A stretch of 64,000 bases of DNA from assembly GCA_964495935.1 (NCBI GenBank), contig CAZBXQ010000005.1, positions 1-64,000 on the forward strand, in the 5' to 3' direction. Position 1 is the stretch's first letter. Every line of letters starts with the position of its first letter. This document shows, piece after piece, positions 8,872-16,915 of this stretch. This stretch comes from JAJYSO01 sp964495935. GTDB taxonomy: Bacteria; Bacteroidota; Bacteroidia; Flavobacteriales; Flavobacteriaceae. A program made the position numbers and the translations under genes. A model generated the notes under the pieces. The model worked only from the letters and a program-made list of their open reading frames with translations. It made no database searches and was not told where the DNA came from.

Positions 8872-10050
8872 ATGAACATCACAATAATCGGAGCCGGAAC
8901 CATGGGAAGTGGGATTGCACAAGTGGCGTCCACCGCCGGCTGTAGGGTAAAATTATTTGACACCAATGAGGAAGCTTTGACCAAAAGCAAAGAAGCATTG
9001 GAAAAAATCCTTCGGCATATCACCGATAAAGGCAGGATCACGGAAGATGAAAAAAACCGGATTCAGGGGAATATTTCCTATGTCCAAAAAATGGCGGATC
9101 TGCATGATGCCGAATTGACCATCGAGGCCATAGTCGAGAATGTGGATATCAAACACCAGGTCTTTAAAGAATTGGAAAAGATTCAAAAGAAAGATGCCAT
9201 TTTGGCTTCCAACACCTCTTCCATCCCAATCGCTGAGATTGCGTCGGTTTTGGAGCATCCGGAACGGGCTATTGGAATTCATTTCTTTAATCCGGCACCG
9301 CTGATGGCGTTGGTGGAAATCATTCCGGCGGTTCAAACTTCCGAGGAGATAAAAAACAAGGTTGTTCAGATTATAAAGGATTGGGGGAAGATTGGTGTTC
9401 TGGCCAAGGATACCCCGGGCTTTATCGTCAATCGCGTGGCCCGGCCGTTTTATGGAGAAGCCTTGCGTATTTATGAGGAAGGAGAAGCGAGCTTTGCGGA
9501 GATTGATAAGGCAATGAAGGAACTGGGAGGTTTCCGGATGGGCCCTTTTCAGTTGATGGACTTTATCGGCAATGATATCAATTACAGTGTGACGGAAACC
9601 GTTTTCCGAGAGTTTTATTACGACCCTCGGTATAAGCCTTCTTTTACCCAGAAACGCCATGCGCAGGCCGGATATTTGGGAAGAAAAACGGGAAGAGGAT
9701 ATTATTTCTATAAAGACGGAAAGATGGATACCGAGAAGTCACCCGACTGGGACAAGGAGCTCGATCAAGAAAAAGGACAAAAAATAGTCGATCGAATTCT
9801 GGTGATGCTGATTAATGAAGCTGCCGATGCTTTGTTTTTAAATGTGGCCACCGCTAAGGATATTGATCTGGCCATGACCAAAGGAGTCAATTATCCCAAA
9901 GGACTTTTGGCCTGGGCCAACGAAAAAGGAATCGATTGGTGTGTGGAAGAAATGGATGAACTCTACCATATTTATCACGAAGACCGGTATCGATGTAGTC
10001 CGTTGTTGAGGAAGATGAAAGAAGAGGGAAGTAGTTTTGTAGTCTTATAG
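8872..10050 (+). CDS. paaH: 3-hydroxyadipyl-CoA dehydrogenase PaaH
   Basis: PaaH oxidises 3-hydroxyadipyl-CoA with NAD in the lower phenylacetate pathway. The N-terminal Rossmann motif GAGTMGSGIAQ is intact, followed by SNTSSIPIAEI and the catalytic His region GIHFFNPAPLM. Two C-terminal helical domains follow (KDTPGFIVNRVARP, then MLINEAADALFLNVATAKDIDLAM), giving 392 aa. The last codons (SSFVVL and stop) are already part of the TAGT 8-bp array of unit C, so that array has grown into the gene's end. Confidence 0.92.
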   Translation: MNITIIGAGTMGSGIAQVASTAGCRVKLFDTNEEALTKSKEALEKILRHITDKGRITEDEKNRIQGNISYVQKMADLHDAELTIEAIVENVDIKHQVFKELEKIQKKDAILASNTSSIPIAEIASVLEHPERAIGIHFFNPAPLMALVEIIPAVQTSEEIKNKVVQIIKDWGKIGVLAKDTPGFIVNRVARPFYGEALRIYEEGEASFAEIDKAMKELGGFRMGPFQLMDFIGNDINYSVTETVFREFYYDPRYKPSFTQKRHAQAGYLGRKTGRGYYFYKDGKMDTEKSPDWDKELDQEKGQKIVDRILVMLINEAADALFLNVATAKDIDLAMTKGVNYPKGLLAWANEKGIDWCVEEMDELYHIYHEDRYRCSPLLRKMKEEGSSFVVL

Positions 10051-10543
10051 TTTTTTAGTTTCGTGGTCTTATAGTTCTTTTTAAAATTCGACTTAATATG
10101 AAAAATGAACCTTATTTTAAGTTTGAGGATTTAAAAATCTATCAGAAAGCGTTGGATTATGGGGAATTTGTGAATGAGCAGATTTCTAAATTTCCAAGAG
10201 ACGAAACATTTCGATTGTCATCTCAATTCATTAGAGCTGCAGATTCTATCGCTCTGAATATAGCGGAGGGATATTCGGGCTCTCCTACAAACTTTATTCG
10301 TTATTTAAGGATAGCACGGGGAAGCTTGGATGAATGAGTGGTTTGTTCTACTAAGGCACTTAGAAGACATTTTATAACAAAAGATATAGATATGCGGAAT
10401 CGTGAGAAATTGTCTGAACTTTCAAAAATGATTTCTTCTTATATAAATTATTTAAAAGGGAAATAACAATTAAAATTACTTAGATAAACTGCGATGCCAT
10501 CCAGCCACATAACTACTCAACTACATAACTAACAAACAAACTA
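10032..10543. mobile_element. guest unit C: broken four-helix gene bracketed by inverted 8-bp-period arrays
   Basis: The left array has six 8-bp units of the TAGTNNNN type (10032-10079, one reading TGGT). The right array has ACTANNNN units at 10512, 10520 and 10528, an ACAA unit at 10536, and a final ACTA at 10540. The right array is the inverse of the left. The left array overlaps the end of paaH, and the right one ends 5 bp before paaI. Confidence 0.65.
10098..10466 (+). pseudogene. four-helix-bundle gene with one in-frame TGA (unit C)
   Basis: The first 79 codons encode a four-helix protein of the FKFEDLKIYQKA subfamily, like that in unit D. After RGSLDE the frame meets a single TGA at 10335 and then stays open for 42 more codons, including STKALRRHFITKD and LSELSKMISSYINYLK, to a TAA at 10464. 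In unit D the matching position is Cys (HECVAC). The simplest reading is a recent nonsense mutation, TGC or TGT to TGA. Read-through is not excluded, but no selenocysteine machinery or SECIS is visible. Confidence 0.8.
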
Positions 10544-10547
10544 TATC

Positions 10548-10973
10548 ATGAATCGATTACTAACCCCTTCCGAAATCACCGAAACCATGCTGGCCAATGA
10601 TAAGTTTAGCCAGTGGCTGGGAATTGAGATTTTAGAGACCCGGAAGGATTATTGTAAATTAAAAATGACGATTCGGGATGAAATGCTCAATGGGATGAAA
10701 AAGGCCCAAGGAGGGATTACTTTTTCTTTTGCCGATTCTTGTTTTGCCTTTGCCAGTAATACGAGAGGAAAGAAGGCGGTTTCCATAGAGGCTTCCATTA
10801 ATCATATTGAAGCTTTGGAGTCGGGTGACGAAATCACGGCTGAAGCAGAAATGGAGAGCATGAAGAATAAACTGGGGTTTTATATCGTTAGAGTATATAA
10901 GGGGGATAAGGTCGTGGCTTTGTTTAAGGGGGTAGTGTATCGCACAAGTGTAGAGTGGAGGGAAGGGGATTGA
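10548..10973 (+). CDS. paaI: PaaI-type acyl-CoA thioesterase
   Basis: A hot-dog-fold thioesterase that releases CoA from dead-end hydroxyphenylacetyl-CoA products. The sequence has the family features: a start of about MLANDKFSQWLGIEI, then GMKKAQGGITFSFADSCFAFASN with the catalytic Asp in FADSCFA, and ASINHIEALESGDEITAEA. The length of 141 aa is normal. The stop codon runs into a short GAACCT/GAACTT 6-bp array (10972-10990), a solo remnant like that near unit A. Confidence 0.9.
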   Translation: MNRLLTPSEITETMLANDKFSQWLGIEILETRKDYCKLKMTIRDEMLNGMKKAQGGITFSFADSCFAFASNTRGKKAVSIEASINHIEALESGDEITAEAEMESMKNKLGFYIVRVYKGDKVVALFKGVVYRTSVEWREGD

Positions 10974-11111
10974 ACCTGAACTTGAAGAATTATAAAATTG
11001 GAGTACTATAATGGACTTGGCAGATTAACTATAGCATCAACGGTAAATTTATATGAGTAAAACAGCTAATAATGAATATATATTAGTCATTATACTAATA
11101 ATACTATAATA

Positions 11112-11142
11112 TTAGTTTTTTCACTAATAATTATTATCTTTG
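11112..11142 (+). promoter_or_regulatory. promoter candidate before the SatD-like gene, with repeated TTAGT boxes
   Basis: A Bacteroidota -7 element TATCTTTG lies at 11135-11142, 17 bp before the start codon. In the 60 bp upstream there are four TTAGT or ACTAA boxes in both orientations (from about 11081), including the near-palindrome ACTATAATATTAGT. They could be an operator for the HTH domain of the downstream protein; that is inference. Confidence 0.5.
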
Positions 11143-11158
11143 GAAAAAGTCTGATTTT

Positions 11159-11854
11159 ATGAGGTATTCGGTTTTGTCAGGAGATATCATATCCTATACG
11201 GCATTGAACTCCTCTAATAGGGAGTTTTTGGTGGAGGAGCTCAACAGGTTTTTGGATCAGTTGAATTCTCATTTTAAAACTTTTGGGAGGATTATAAAAG
11301 GTGATTATTTGGAATGTGTAGTTCCCGATTCGACCGAGGGACTTACAGTAGCGTTAGCCTTTAAAGGATTTGTAAAATCACTTCCCATCGAAGAGAAAGA
11401 AGAGACCCCCCGGTTTAAATTGTTTAAAACTTATGGGATTCGAATGGCCATAGGATATGGAGAATTAAGTCGTTATAACCCTGGAGATGGCGTGATGGAT
11501 GGCGAGGCAATTTATCTTTCGGGTCGTAAGATTTCCGGTCTGACAACCTATGATAAAAAGAGGGTTACCATAAAGCATTCCTTATATTTTGCTTCCAATG
11601 AACCCGATTTGAATGATTGTTTTGAGCCGTTGATGAATTTACTTGATGTTTTGTTGACAAAAGCCACGGCTCGACAATGTGAAGTATTATATCTCAAGTT
11701 ACTGGGATTATCAGAGGATGAAGTCGCCTCGAAGTTGGGAATTGGGCAATCGGCCGTAAATCAACATTCGACCAGTATAGGTTGGAATGCCATTGATTCT
11801 GCGGTTCAATATTTTAAAAAAGTAATTTCAGGAGAGGAGGATAATGAGATTTAA
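11159..11854 (+). CDS. SatD-like protein: cyclase-like N-terminal domain plus HTH
   Basis: At 231 aa it fits SatD-like proteins. The N-terminal 150 residues look like a degenerate class III nucleotide-cyclase fold: SVLSGDIISYTAL resembles the first metal-binding segment and YGIRMAIGYGELSRY the beta-hairpin segment. The C-terminal 60 residues form a sigma-region-4 or LuxR-like HTH (ARQCEVLYLKLLGLSEDEVA, then LGIGQSAVNQH). The stop overlaps the following DUF3307 gene by 11 bp, so the two are translationally coupled. The pair lies between paaI and paaJ, with its own promoter candidate. The cyclase resemblance is my reading, and activity is doubtful. Confidence 0.65.
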   Translation: MRYSVLSGDIISYTALNSSNREFLVEELNRFLDQLNSHFKTFGRIIKGDYLECVVPDSTEGLTVALAFKGFVKSLPIEEKEETPRFKLFKTYGIRMAIGYGELSRYNPGDGVMDGEAIYLSGRKISGLTTYDKKRVTIKHSLYFASNEPDLNDCFEPLMNLLDVLLTKATARQCEVLYLKLLGLSEDEVASKLGIGQSAVNQHSTSIGWNAIDSAVQYFKKVISGEEDNEI

Positions 11855-12551
11855 GGAATTCATAATACTACAGATCGTGGCTCATGTGCTCTTGGATTAT
11901 TTTTTTCAAACTCATAAGCTGGCACAACTTAAGAATACGAAGGGTTTCAAAAGTAAGTTTCTCTACGGCCATGCTTTATTGTGCTTTTTGTTATCCTGGG
12001 TTTTTTCTTTGCAATTGAATTTTGTCTGGGCTGCTTTGATTATTGCTGTAACGCATCTTTTAGTAGATGGTTTTAAACCGATTTTGGGGAGAATCAACCG
12101 GCTTCGACCCTATCTCTTTTATCTGGATCAGTTTGTTCATGTTCTGGTCTTGATTGCCGTGGTTTACGGGTTTGATTCATGGATTGGAATACAGCCGTCC
12201 ATTGATGTTGAGCTCAACTTTAAGGTCCTGTTAATGGTAACCGGATATTTAGTTTGTCTAAAACCCACTAATATTTTTATCCAGGAGATTTTTAGATCCA
12301 CGGAGATTCAGGTATCCAGTGATAACGAGATGCCGAATGCCGGTAAGGTGATCGGGATCTTAGAACGGATTTTGACGCTGACTTTGATTTTAGTCAGCCA
12401 ATATTCGGCAGTCGGGTTTTTAATCGCGGCCAAATCCATCTTGCGTTATCGGAGTGATGAAACCTTAAAATCTGAATATGTTCTTATCGGAACGCTGCTG
12501 AGTTTTGGGGTTGCTGTGATTGTAGGGATCATGATAAATGTCTGGGGATAG
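11844..12551 (+). CDS. DUF3307 membrane protein
   Basis: A 235-aa integral membrane protein beginning MRFKEFIILQIVAHVLLDYFFQTHKLA, of which the segment AHVLLDYFFQTHKLA is typical of DUF3307. A second conserved part is AVTHLLVDGFKP. Five or six hydrophobic helices are visible. The gene overlaps the SatD-like gene by 11 bp, and the two families commonly occur together. The function is unknown; the regulator and membrane protein may form one response unit. Confidence 0.8.
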   Translation: MRFKEFIILQIVAHVLLDYFFQTHKLAQLKNTKGFKSKFLYGHALLCFLLSWVFSLQLNFVWAALIIAVTHLLVDGFKPILGRINRLRPYLFYLDQFVHVLVLIAVVYGFDSWIGIQPSIDVELNFKVLLMVTGYLVCLKPTNIFIQEIFRSTEIQVSSDNEMPNAGKVIGILERILTLTLILVSQYSAVGFLIAAKSILRYRSDETLKSEYVLIGTLLSFGVAVIVGIMINVWG

Positions 12552-12651
12552 GATAAGCGTATAAATATAAATTGCGAGCCAGTCTTGATGAATGCAATCG
12601 ATTATGGAAAGTTTTTAATCATCTCAATACGAACAAATAAAACATAGCTAT

Positions 12652-13863
12652 ATGAAAGAAGTTTATATAATAGATGGGATTCGAACGCCCATCGGAAAAT
12701 TTAAAGGAACCCTGTCATCCGTGCGAACAGACGATTTAGGGGCCCTGGTGATTAAGGAAATCGTTGAACGCAATCCCGATATCCCGAAAGAAGCCTATGA
12801 CGATGTCATTATGGGATGTGCCAATCAGGCGGGAGAAGATAACCGGAATGTAGCGCGGATGTGCCTGTTATTGGCGGGCTTGCCCTATACGGTTCCGGGG
12901 GAGACGGTCAACCGGCTTTGCAGTAGCGGATTATCCTCTATTATTCATGCTAATCGGGCTATTAAAGCCGGAGATGGAGATCTGTTTATTTCGGGTGGAG
13001 TAGAACACATGACCCGGGGGCCCTATGCCATTTCCAAACCCAGTTCGGCTTATGGAACGGATTCAAAGATGTATGATACGAGTTTTGGCTGGCGGTTTGT
13101 CAATCCGAAGATGGAGGAAATGTACGGTACGGAGGGAATGGGGTTTACCGCTGAGAATTTGGTCGATAAGTACAAAATTTCACGAGCAGACCAGGATGCA
13201 TTTGCGACCTGGAGTCAGCAGAAAGCAACCAAAGCGCAGGAAAATGGTCGATTGGCCAAAGAAATAGTACCGGTGGAAATTCCCAGAAGAAAACAGGAGC
13301 CCTTGATTTTTGAAAAAGATGAATTTGTACGCCCCGGTACAACAACAGAAATACTGGCACAATTACGACCTGCTTTTCGTAAAAAGGAGGGAACCGTAAC
13401 CGCCGGGAATTCATCCGGATTAAACGATGGAGCAGCGGCTACGATTATTGCCTCAGAAGATGCTATTAAGCAGTATAATTTAAAGCCAATGGCGCGAATC
13501 ATCAGCTCTGCGGTGGTTGGAGTAGAACCCCGGATTATGGGAATCGGGCCGGTAACGGCCTCCAACAAAGCCCTGAAAAAAGCGAGGTTGAGTATGAACG
13601 ACATGGATATTATTGAATTGAATGAAGCTTTTGCCGCCCAAAGCTTGGCTTGTACCCGTGCTTGGGGATTAGCTGATGACGACCCACGTTTAAATCCGAA
13701 TGGGGGAGCCATTGCCATTGGCCATCCTTTGGGAGTGACAGGAACGCGAATTTGTTATTCGGCAGCACTGGAATTACAGCTGACCGGTAAAAAATATGCG
13801 CTGGTTACCATGTGTGTGGGGGTCGGGCAGGGCTACGCCGCTGTGATTGAAAATGCCAGTTAA
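12652..13863 (+). CDS. paaJ: 3-oxoadipyl-CoA thiolase PaaJ/PcaF
   Basis: PaaJ cleaves 3-oxoadipyl-CoA to succinyl-CoA and acetyl-CoA, the last step of the pathway. Thiolase signatures are present: the nucleophile Cys in RLCSSGLSSI, NEAFAAQSLA, NPNGGAIAIGHPLGVTG and the C-terminal Cys in MCVGVGQGYA. The family consensus around the nucleophile is usually CASG; CSSG here is a mild variation. The length of 403 aa is normal. A terminator candidate follows. Confidence 0.93.
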   Translation: MKEVYIIDGIRTPIGKFKGTLSSVRTDDLGALVIKEIVERNPDIPKEAYDDVIMGCANQAGEDNRNVARMCLLLAGLPYTVPGETVNRLCSSGLSSIIHANRAIKAGDGDLFISGGVEHMTRGPYAISKPSSAYGTDSKMYDTSFGWRFVNPKMEEMYGTEGMGFTAENLVDKYKISRADQDAFATWSQQKATKAQENGRLAKEIVPVEIPRRKQEPLIFEKDEFVRPGTTTEILAQLRPAFRKKEGTVTAGNSSGLNDGAAATIIASEDAIKQYNLKPMARIISSAVVGVEPRIMGIGPVTASNKALKKARLSMNDMDIIELNEAFAAQSLACTRAWGLADDDPRLNPNGGAIAIGHPLGVTGTRICYSAALELQLTGKKYALVTMCVGVGQGYAAVIENAS

Positions 13864-13900
13864 TCCGGTCATAGTACATTGAAGAAGATTATTGATTTGC

Positions 13901-13936
13901 AAAAACTACTGCTCTTCCGAGGTCGGTAGTTTTTTG
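13901..13936 (+). terminator. terminator after paaJ
   Basis: AAAACTAC and GTAGTTTT form an 8-bp stem around a loop with partial inner pairing, and the 3' arm runs into TTTTTT. It would end the paaJ transcript and also has an A-rich 5' side for the opposite direction. Confidence 0.65.
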
Positions 13937-14105
13937 ATTTATGGATTCCGGTGCGATAAACGGAAACGTGATCTATAATTCGTATTCTTATTTAAGGACA
14001 TGTAAGTCTTTGATAATGATGCTAATAAAATAATAAAACATAATAAGTATAGAGTTTTTGGACAATGATTTTTGTAAATTCATAGGGTAATCAAAAATTT
14101 ATGTC

Positions 14106-14576
14106 ATGGATATGTTGAAAACCCCTCTCAAATTTGGAATTCTGACCGCTGTTATTTTAATCGTCTATTTCCTTGTATTAGGAATGGGTGGCGTCAATGC
14201 CAATCCGGCTTATAGTGTTTTTAATGTGGTTATTACAGCTTCGGGAATAGCTCTCGCAATTAAGGAAATTAAGGAGAAAAATGCAGGAAAAATCCACTAT
14301 AGGAGAGGCTTTGAGACGGCTTTTTTGACAGGCATTATAGCTACCGTAATATTCTCGGTGTTCTTTATTACGTATTTTGTTTATGCCCCGGGTTTTTCGG
14401 AAAAACTCCTAAAAGTGGTAGGAAAATATGCCAATACAGGAGGCGTTTTTGCCACGGTGGTTATCATGGGGGTTACGACTTCTTTTGTGGTCTCATTTGC
14501 CTTGATGCAATTGAATAAAAGCCTGATGTATAAGAAAATCAAGTCTAAAGAACAGAAGTCCGAGGCCTCCCACTAA
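14106..14576 (+). CDS. DUF4199 membrane protein
   Basis: A 156-aa protein with four predicted membrane helices: FGILTAVILIVYFLVLGMG, AYSVFNVVITASGIALAIKEIK, a helix after GFETAFLTGIIATVIFSVFF, and the helix before SFALMQLNKS. The loop KIHYRRGFETAF is typical of DUF4199, which is common in Bacteroidota. The function is unknown. It stands alone between paaJ and paaK, separated by a terminator upstream and by the AraC remnant downstream. Confidence 0.75.
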   Translation: MDMLKTPLKFGILTAVILIVYFLVLGMGGVNANPAYSVFNVVITASGIALAIKEIKEKNAGKIHYRRGFETAFLTGIIATVIFSVFFITYFVYAPGFSEKLLKVVGKYANTGGVFATVVIMGVTTSFVVSFALMQLNKSLMYKKIKSKEQKSEASH

Positions 14577-14636
14577 TATTTCCTGTATAGACGAATATAA
14601 AATAATTCCAGAACCGAAAATATCTTACTTGTTATA

Positions 14637-14893
14637 TCATGAGGAGGGAACCTTAAAAACTCCCTTAAACTTTCGGTTGAAGGAAGCAACCGAGTTAAAT
14701 CCACTGGCATAACATATCTGGGAGATCGTCATTAAATTTTCAGCTTGCACTATCAGTTTTGCGGCAAATTGCATTTTTTTTGGAATAAGGTAATTATGAG
14801 GTACACCCCAAGATATCTCTAAATTTGGTATTGGTATATAATTGAGCCTTGTTTAAGCCGGCAATCTCCAGGAGACCGGAGATGAATATTTTT
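14637..14893 (-). pseudogene. decayed AraC-family regulator, C-terminal HTH remnant
   Basis: Read on the minus strand, this 450-bp gap between DUF4199 and paaK still encodes an AraC-type double HTH. The first half reads LLEIAGLNKAQLYTNTKF, and after a 1-nt frame change the second reads NLMTISQICYASGFNSVAS, followed by FNRKFKGVF and a stop at 14637. The N-terminal domain is missing. Its place next to paaK suggests a former local regulator, superseded by the TetR protein. Confidence 0.65.
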
Positions 14894-14970
14894 GATCAGA
14901 AATCCGGAATGAGTAATGCCCGAAATTAATTAGAATTAAAACAAATAAATAAAAAGAATAAACATAGCCC

Positions 14971-15021
14971 TTTGAGGTTATAAACTTTTTTATACATTGG
15001 GCTAACAAATGTTAGTTAGTT
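14971..15021 (+). promoter_or_regulatory. promoter and TetR-type operator before paaK
   Basis: TTTG at 14971-14974 and TACATTGG at 14993-15000 (one mismatch to TAnnTTTG) are 18 bp apart. Directly after them, 15002-15021 carries CTAACA-AA-TGTTAG followed by TTAGTT, the same core as the operator before paaE. The paaK ATG follows 5 bp later, so a bound regulator would cover the transcription start. Confidence 0.75.
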
Positions 15022-15026
15022 AAATT

Positions 15027-16385
15027 ATGAAAGCACAATTTCCTGTAGAACAGCTCTCCCGAGAGGAATTAAAGAAATTGCAAAGTGATCGTCTGGTGGA
15101 ACAAGTCCGGTACGTAGAAGAAAAATCTCCTTTTTATCAGCAGAAATTCAAGGAGGCCGGAATTACTGCAGATGATATAGAATCTATTGACGATATCCGT
15201 AGATTACCTTTGACGTATAGCCAGGATTTAAGAGATAATTATCCCATGGATTTGTTTACGGTTCCCAAAAATGAAATAGCGCGTATTCACTGTTCCAGCG
15301 GAAGTACGGGAATTCCAAAAGTAATCGGCTATACGCAAGGAGATGTGGATATCTGGTCAGAGGTCGTGGCCCGTTGCTTGAATGCGGCGGGTGCAGAACC
15401 CGGGATGATGTTGCACAATGCTTATGGATATGGCCTCTTTACAGGGGGCTTAGGCTTGCATTATGGAGCTGAGAAATTAGGGATGACGGTACTTCCCATA
15501 TCGGGCGGAGGTACGATTCGCCAAGTGGATTTAATTCAGGATTTAAAACCCGATGTCATTTGTTGTTCGCCATCCTACGCATTGACTATTGCCGATGAAA
15601 TGGCTAAACGCGGTCTGAATCCATCGGACTGCAGTTTGAAGTATGCCGTTTTGGGATCTGAAGCCTGGACCGAGGCCATTCGGGATCATGTGGAGAATCG
15701 CTTGGGGGTAGAAGCTACTAATATCTATGGGTTGAGCGAAATTATTGGTCCGGGAGTATCCAACGAAGATTATCGCGAAAAAGGAGGTTCTTATGTGTGG
15801 GAGGATCATTTTTATCCCGAGATTTTAGATGCCAAAACCAAACAACCGGTAGCCTTTGGGAAACAGGGAGTATTGGTACTGACGACCTTGACCAAAAAAG
15901 GAATGCCGATGTTGCGGTATTGGACCAATGATATTACCAGTTTGTACTACGATCCTGATTCCAATCGAAATATGGTGAAAATGAATCCGATTGTGGGGAG
16001 AGCCGATGATATGTTGATTATTCGGGGAGTGAATGTATATCCCAGTCAGATTGAAGAGGTCTTTGATCATATTGATGGAGTGATTCCGAATTACTATTTG
16101 ACCCCTATCGAAAAGCAAGCAATGAACATCCGACTGGAAGTAGATATAGAAGCCTCAAATGACTACATTAAAAAATATGATTCCAAGCCCGGAGAGAGAG
16201 ATTATGAAGAGCTTTTTAAAGAATTGGAAGATGAAATCCGGGAGCAAATAAAAAAACGAGTCGGAATTACGACCCATGTCAAGGTTCATCCCGAAGATTC
16301 TTTGCCAAAGAATACAGGTGGAAAAATCGACCGTATTCTCAAGAAGAAACAAATGATTGAAATGCGCGGAGAAGGTTGGGATTAA
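15027..16385 (+). CDS. paaK: phenylacetate-CoA ligase PaaK
   Basis: PaaK activates phenylacetate with ATP and CoA and so feeds the pathway. The P-loop-like adenylate motif SSGSTGIPKVIGYTQGD, the segment YGLSEIIGPGVS, and the C-terminal GRADDMLIIRGVNVYPSQIE are all present, as is the catalytic Lys region LPKNTGGKIDR. At 452 aa it is longer than the E. coli enzyme (about 437 aa) but within family range. It has its own operator, so it is probably controlled in step with paaE. Confidence 0.95.
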   Translation: MKAQFPVEQLSREELKKLQSDRLVEQVRYVEEKSPFYQQKFKEAGITADDIESIDDIRRLPLTYSQDLRDNYPMDLFTVPKNEIARIHCSSGSTGIPKVIGYTQGDVDIWSEVVARCLNAAGAEPGMMLHNAYGYGLFTGGLGLHYGAEKLGMTVLPISGGGTIRQVDLIQDLKPDVICCSPSYALTIADEMAKRGLNPSDCSLKYAVLGSEAWTEAIRDHVENRLGVEATNIYGLSEIIGPGVSNEDYREKGGSYVWEDHFYPEILDAKTKQPVAFGKQGVLVLTTLTKKGMPMLRYWTNDITSLYYDPDSNRNMVKMNPIVGRADDMLIIRGVNVYPSQIEEVFDHIDGVIPNYYLTPIEKQAMNIRLEVDIEASNDYIKKYDSKPGERDYEELFKELEDEIREQIKKRVGITTHVKVHPEDSLPKNTGGKIDRILKKKQMIEMRGEGWD

Positions 16386-16460
16386 GTCTTATGCAATGAG
16401 GACTCTGTTTTTCAAATATCTTCATTCTTGAATCCACCTGTCTTCAACAAGTTTCAGATG

Positions 16461-16616
16461 TTATCGACTGAGTACATAGAATCCATGGATAACTCCGGGA
16501 AACCAGCCCAAAATCGTTAAAAGTACGTTGATTAGAAAGTCTTTTCCAAACCCTTTTTCAAGGCCGACGGCTAAAGGCGGAAGTAAAATGCAGAGGATGA
16601 TTGTTAATATAGACAT
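16461..16616 (-). CDS. YqaE/Pmp3-family small membrane protein, 51 aa
   Basis: On the minus strand this short gene starts MSILTIILCILLPPLAVGLE and ends with ILGWFPGVIHGFYVLSR and a TAA. This is the classic two-helix Pmp3/YqaE pattern: LPPLAV in the first helix and the LGWFPGVIHGFYV helix. Such proteins are linked to membrane potential and stress responses. The gene sits antisense in the 530-bp gap between paaK and paaZ. The rest of the gap holds only the paaZ promoter. Confidence 0.9.
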   Translation of the reverse strand: MSILTIILCILLPPLAVGLEKGFGKDFLINVLLTILGWFPGVIHGFYVLSR

Positions 16617-16835
16617 GGCAATAAAAACTTAGTGAGTATCTAAAGTTAAAATCTTTTTATAAAACAGCTTGCTGATTTTAGCGAGAATTAAATTTTTGTT
16701 GATGCATTTCGTTTTTTTATTAACACATATGTTTTTGGAAGGAAGTGTCCCTATAAAATTAGCTTTGAGATACAGGGGTTGATAGGGATTAGAGCTCGGG
16801 ATGAGGGTTAACTTTGGAGATAAAAATATTTTGAG

Positions 16836-16865
16836 TTGAGGACTACAGGTTATTCCTTAACTTTG
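16836..16865 (+). promoter_or_regulatory. promoter candidate for paaZ
   Basis: TTG at 16836-16838, a 19-bp spacer and TAACTTTG at 16858-16865 fit the Bacteroidota promoter pattern and leave a leader of about 45 bases before paaZ. Further -7-like copies occur at 16760 (TAGCTTTG) and 16809 (TAACTTTG). No copy of the paaE/paaK operator is present. Confidence 0.5.
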
Positions 16866-16915
16866 ATAAGCAGAATCTGGTGAGAGATTAAAATGACACG
16901 AAAGAGAATAAAATA

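Noticed and set aside
8953..9660. Antisense ORF of 235 codons opposite paaH
   Set aside because: It lies entirely within the conserved PaaH frame and shows no recognisable protein features.
10335..10337. TGA as selenocysteine codon
   Set aside because: It aligns with Cys in unit D, but no SECIS-like hairpin or selenocysteine genes are visible. A nonsense mutation is simpler.
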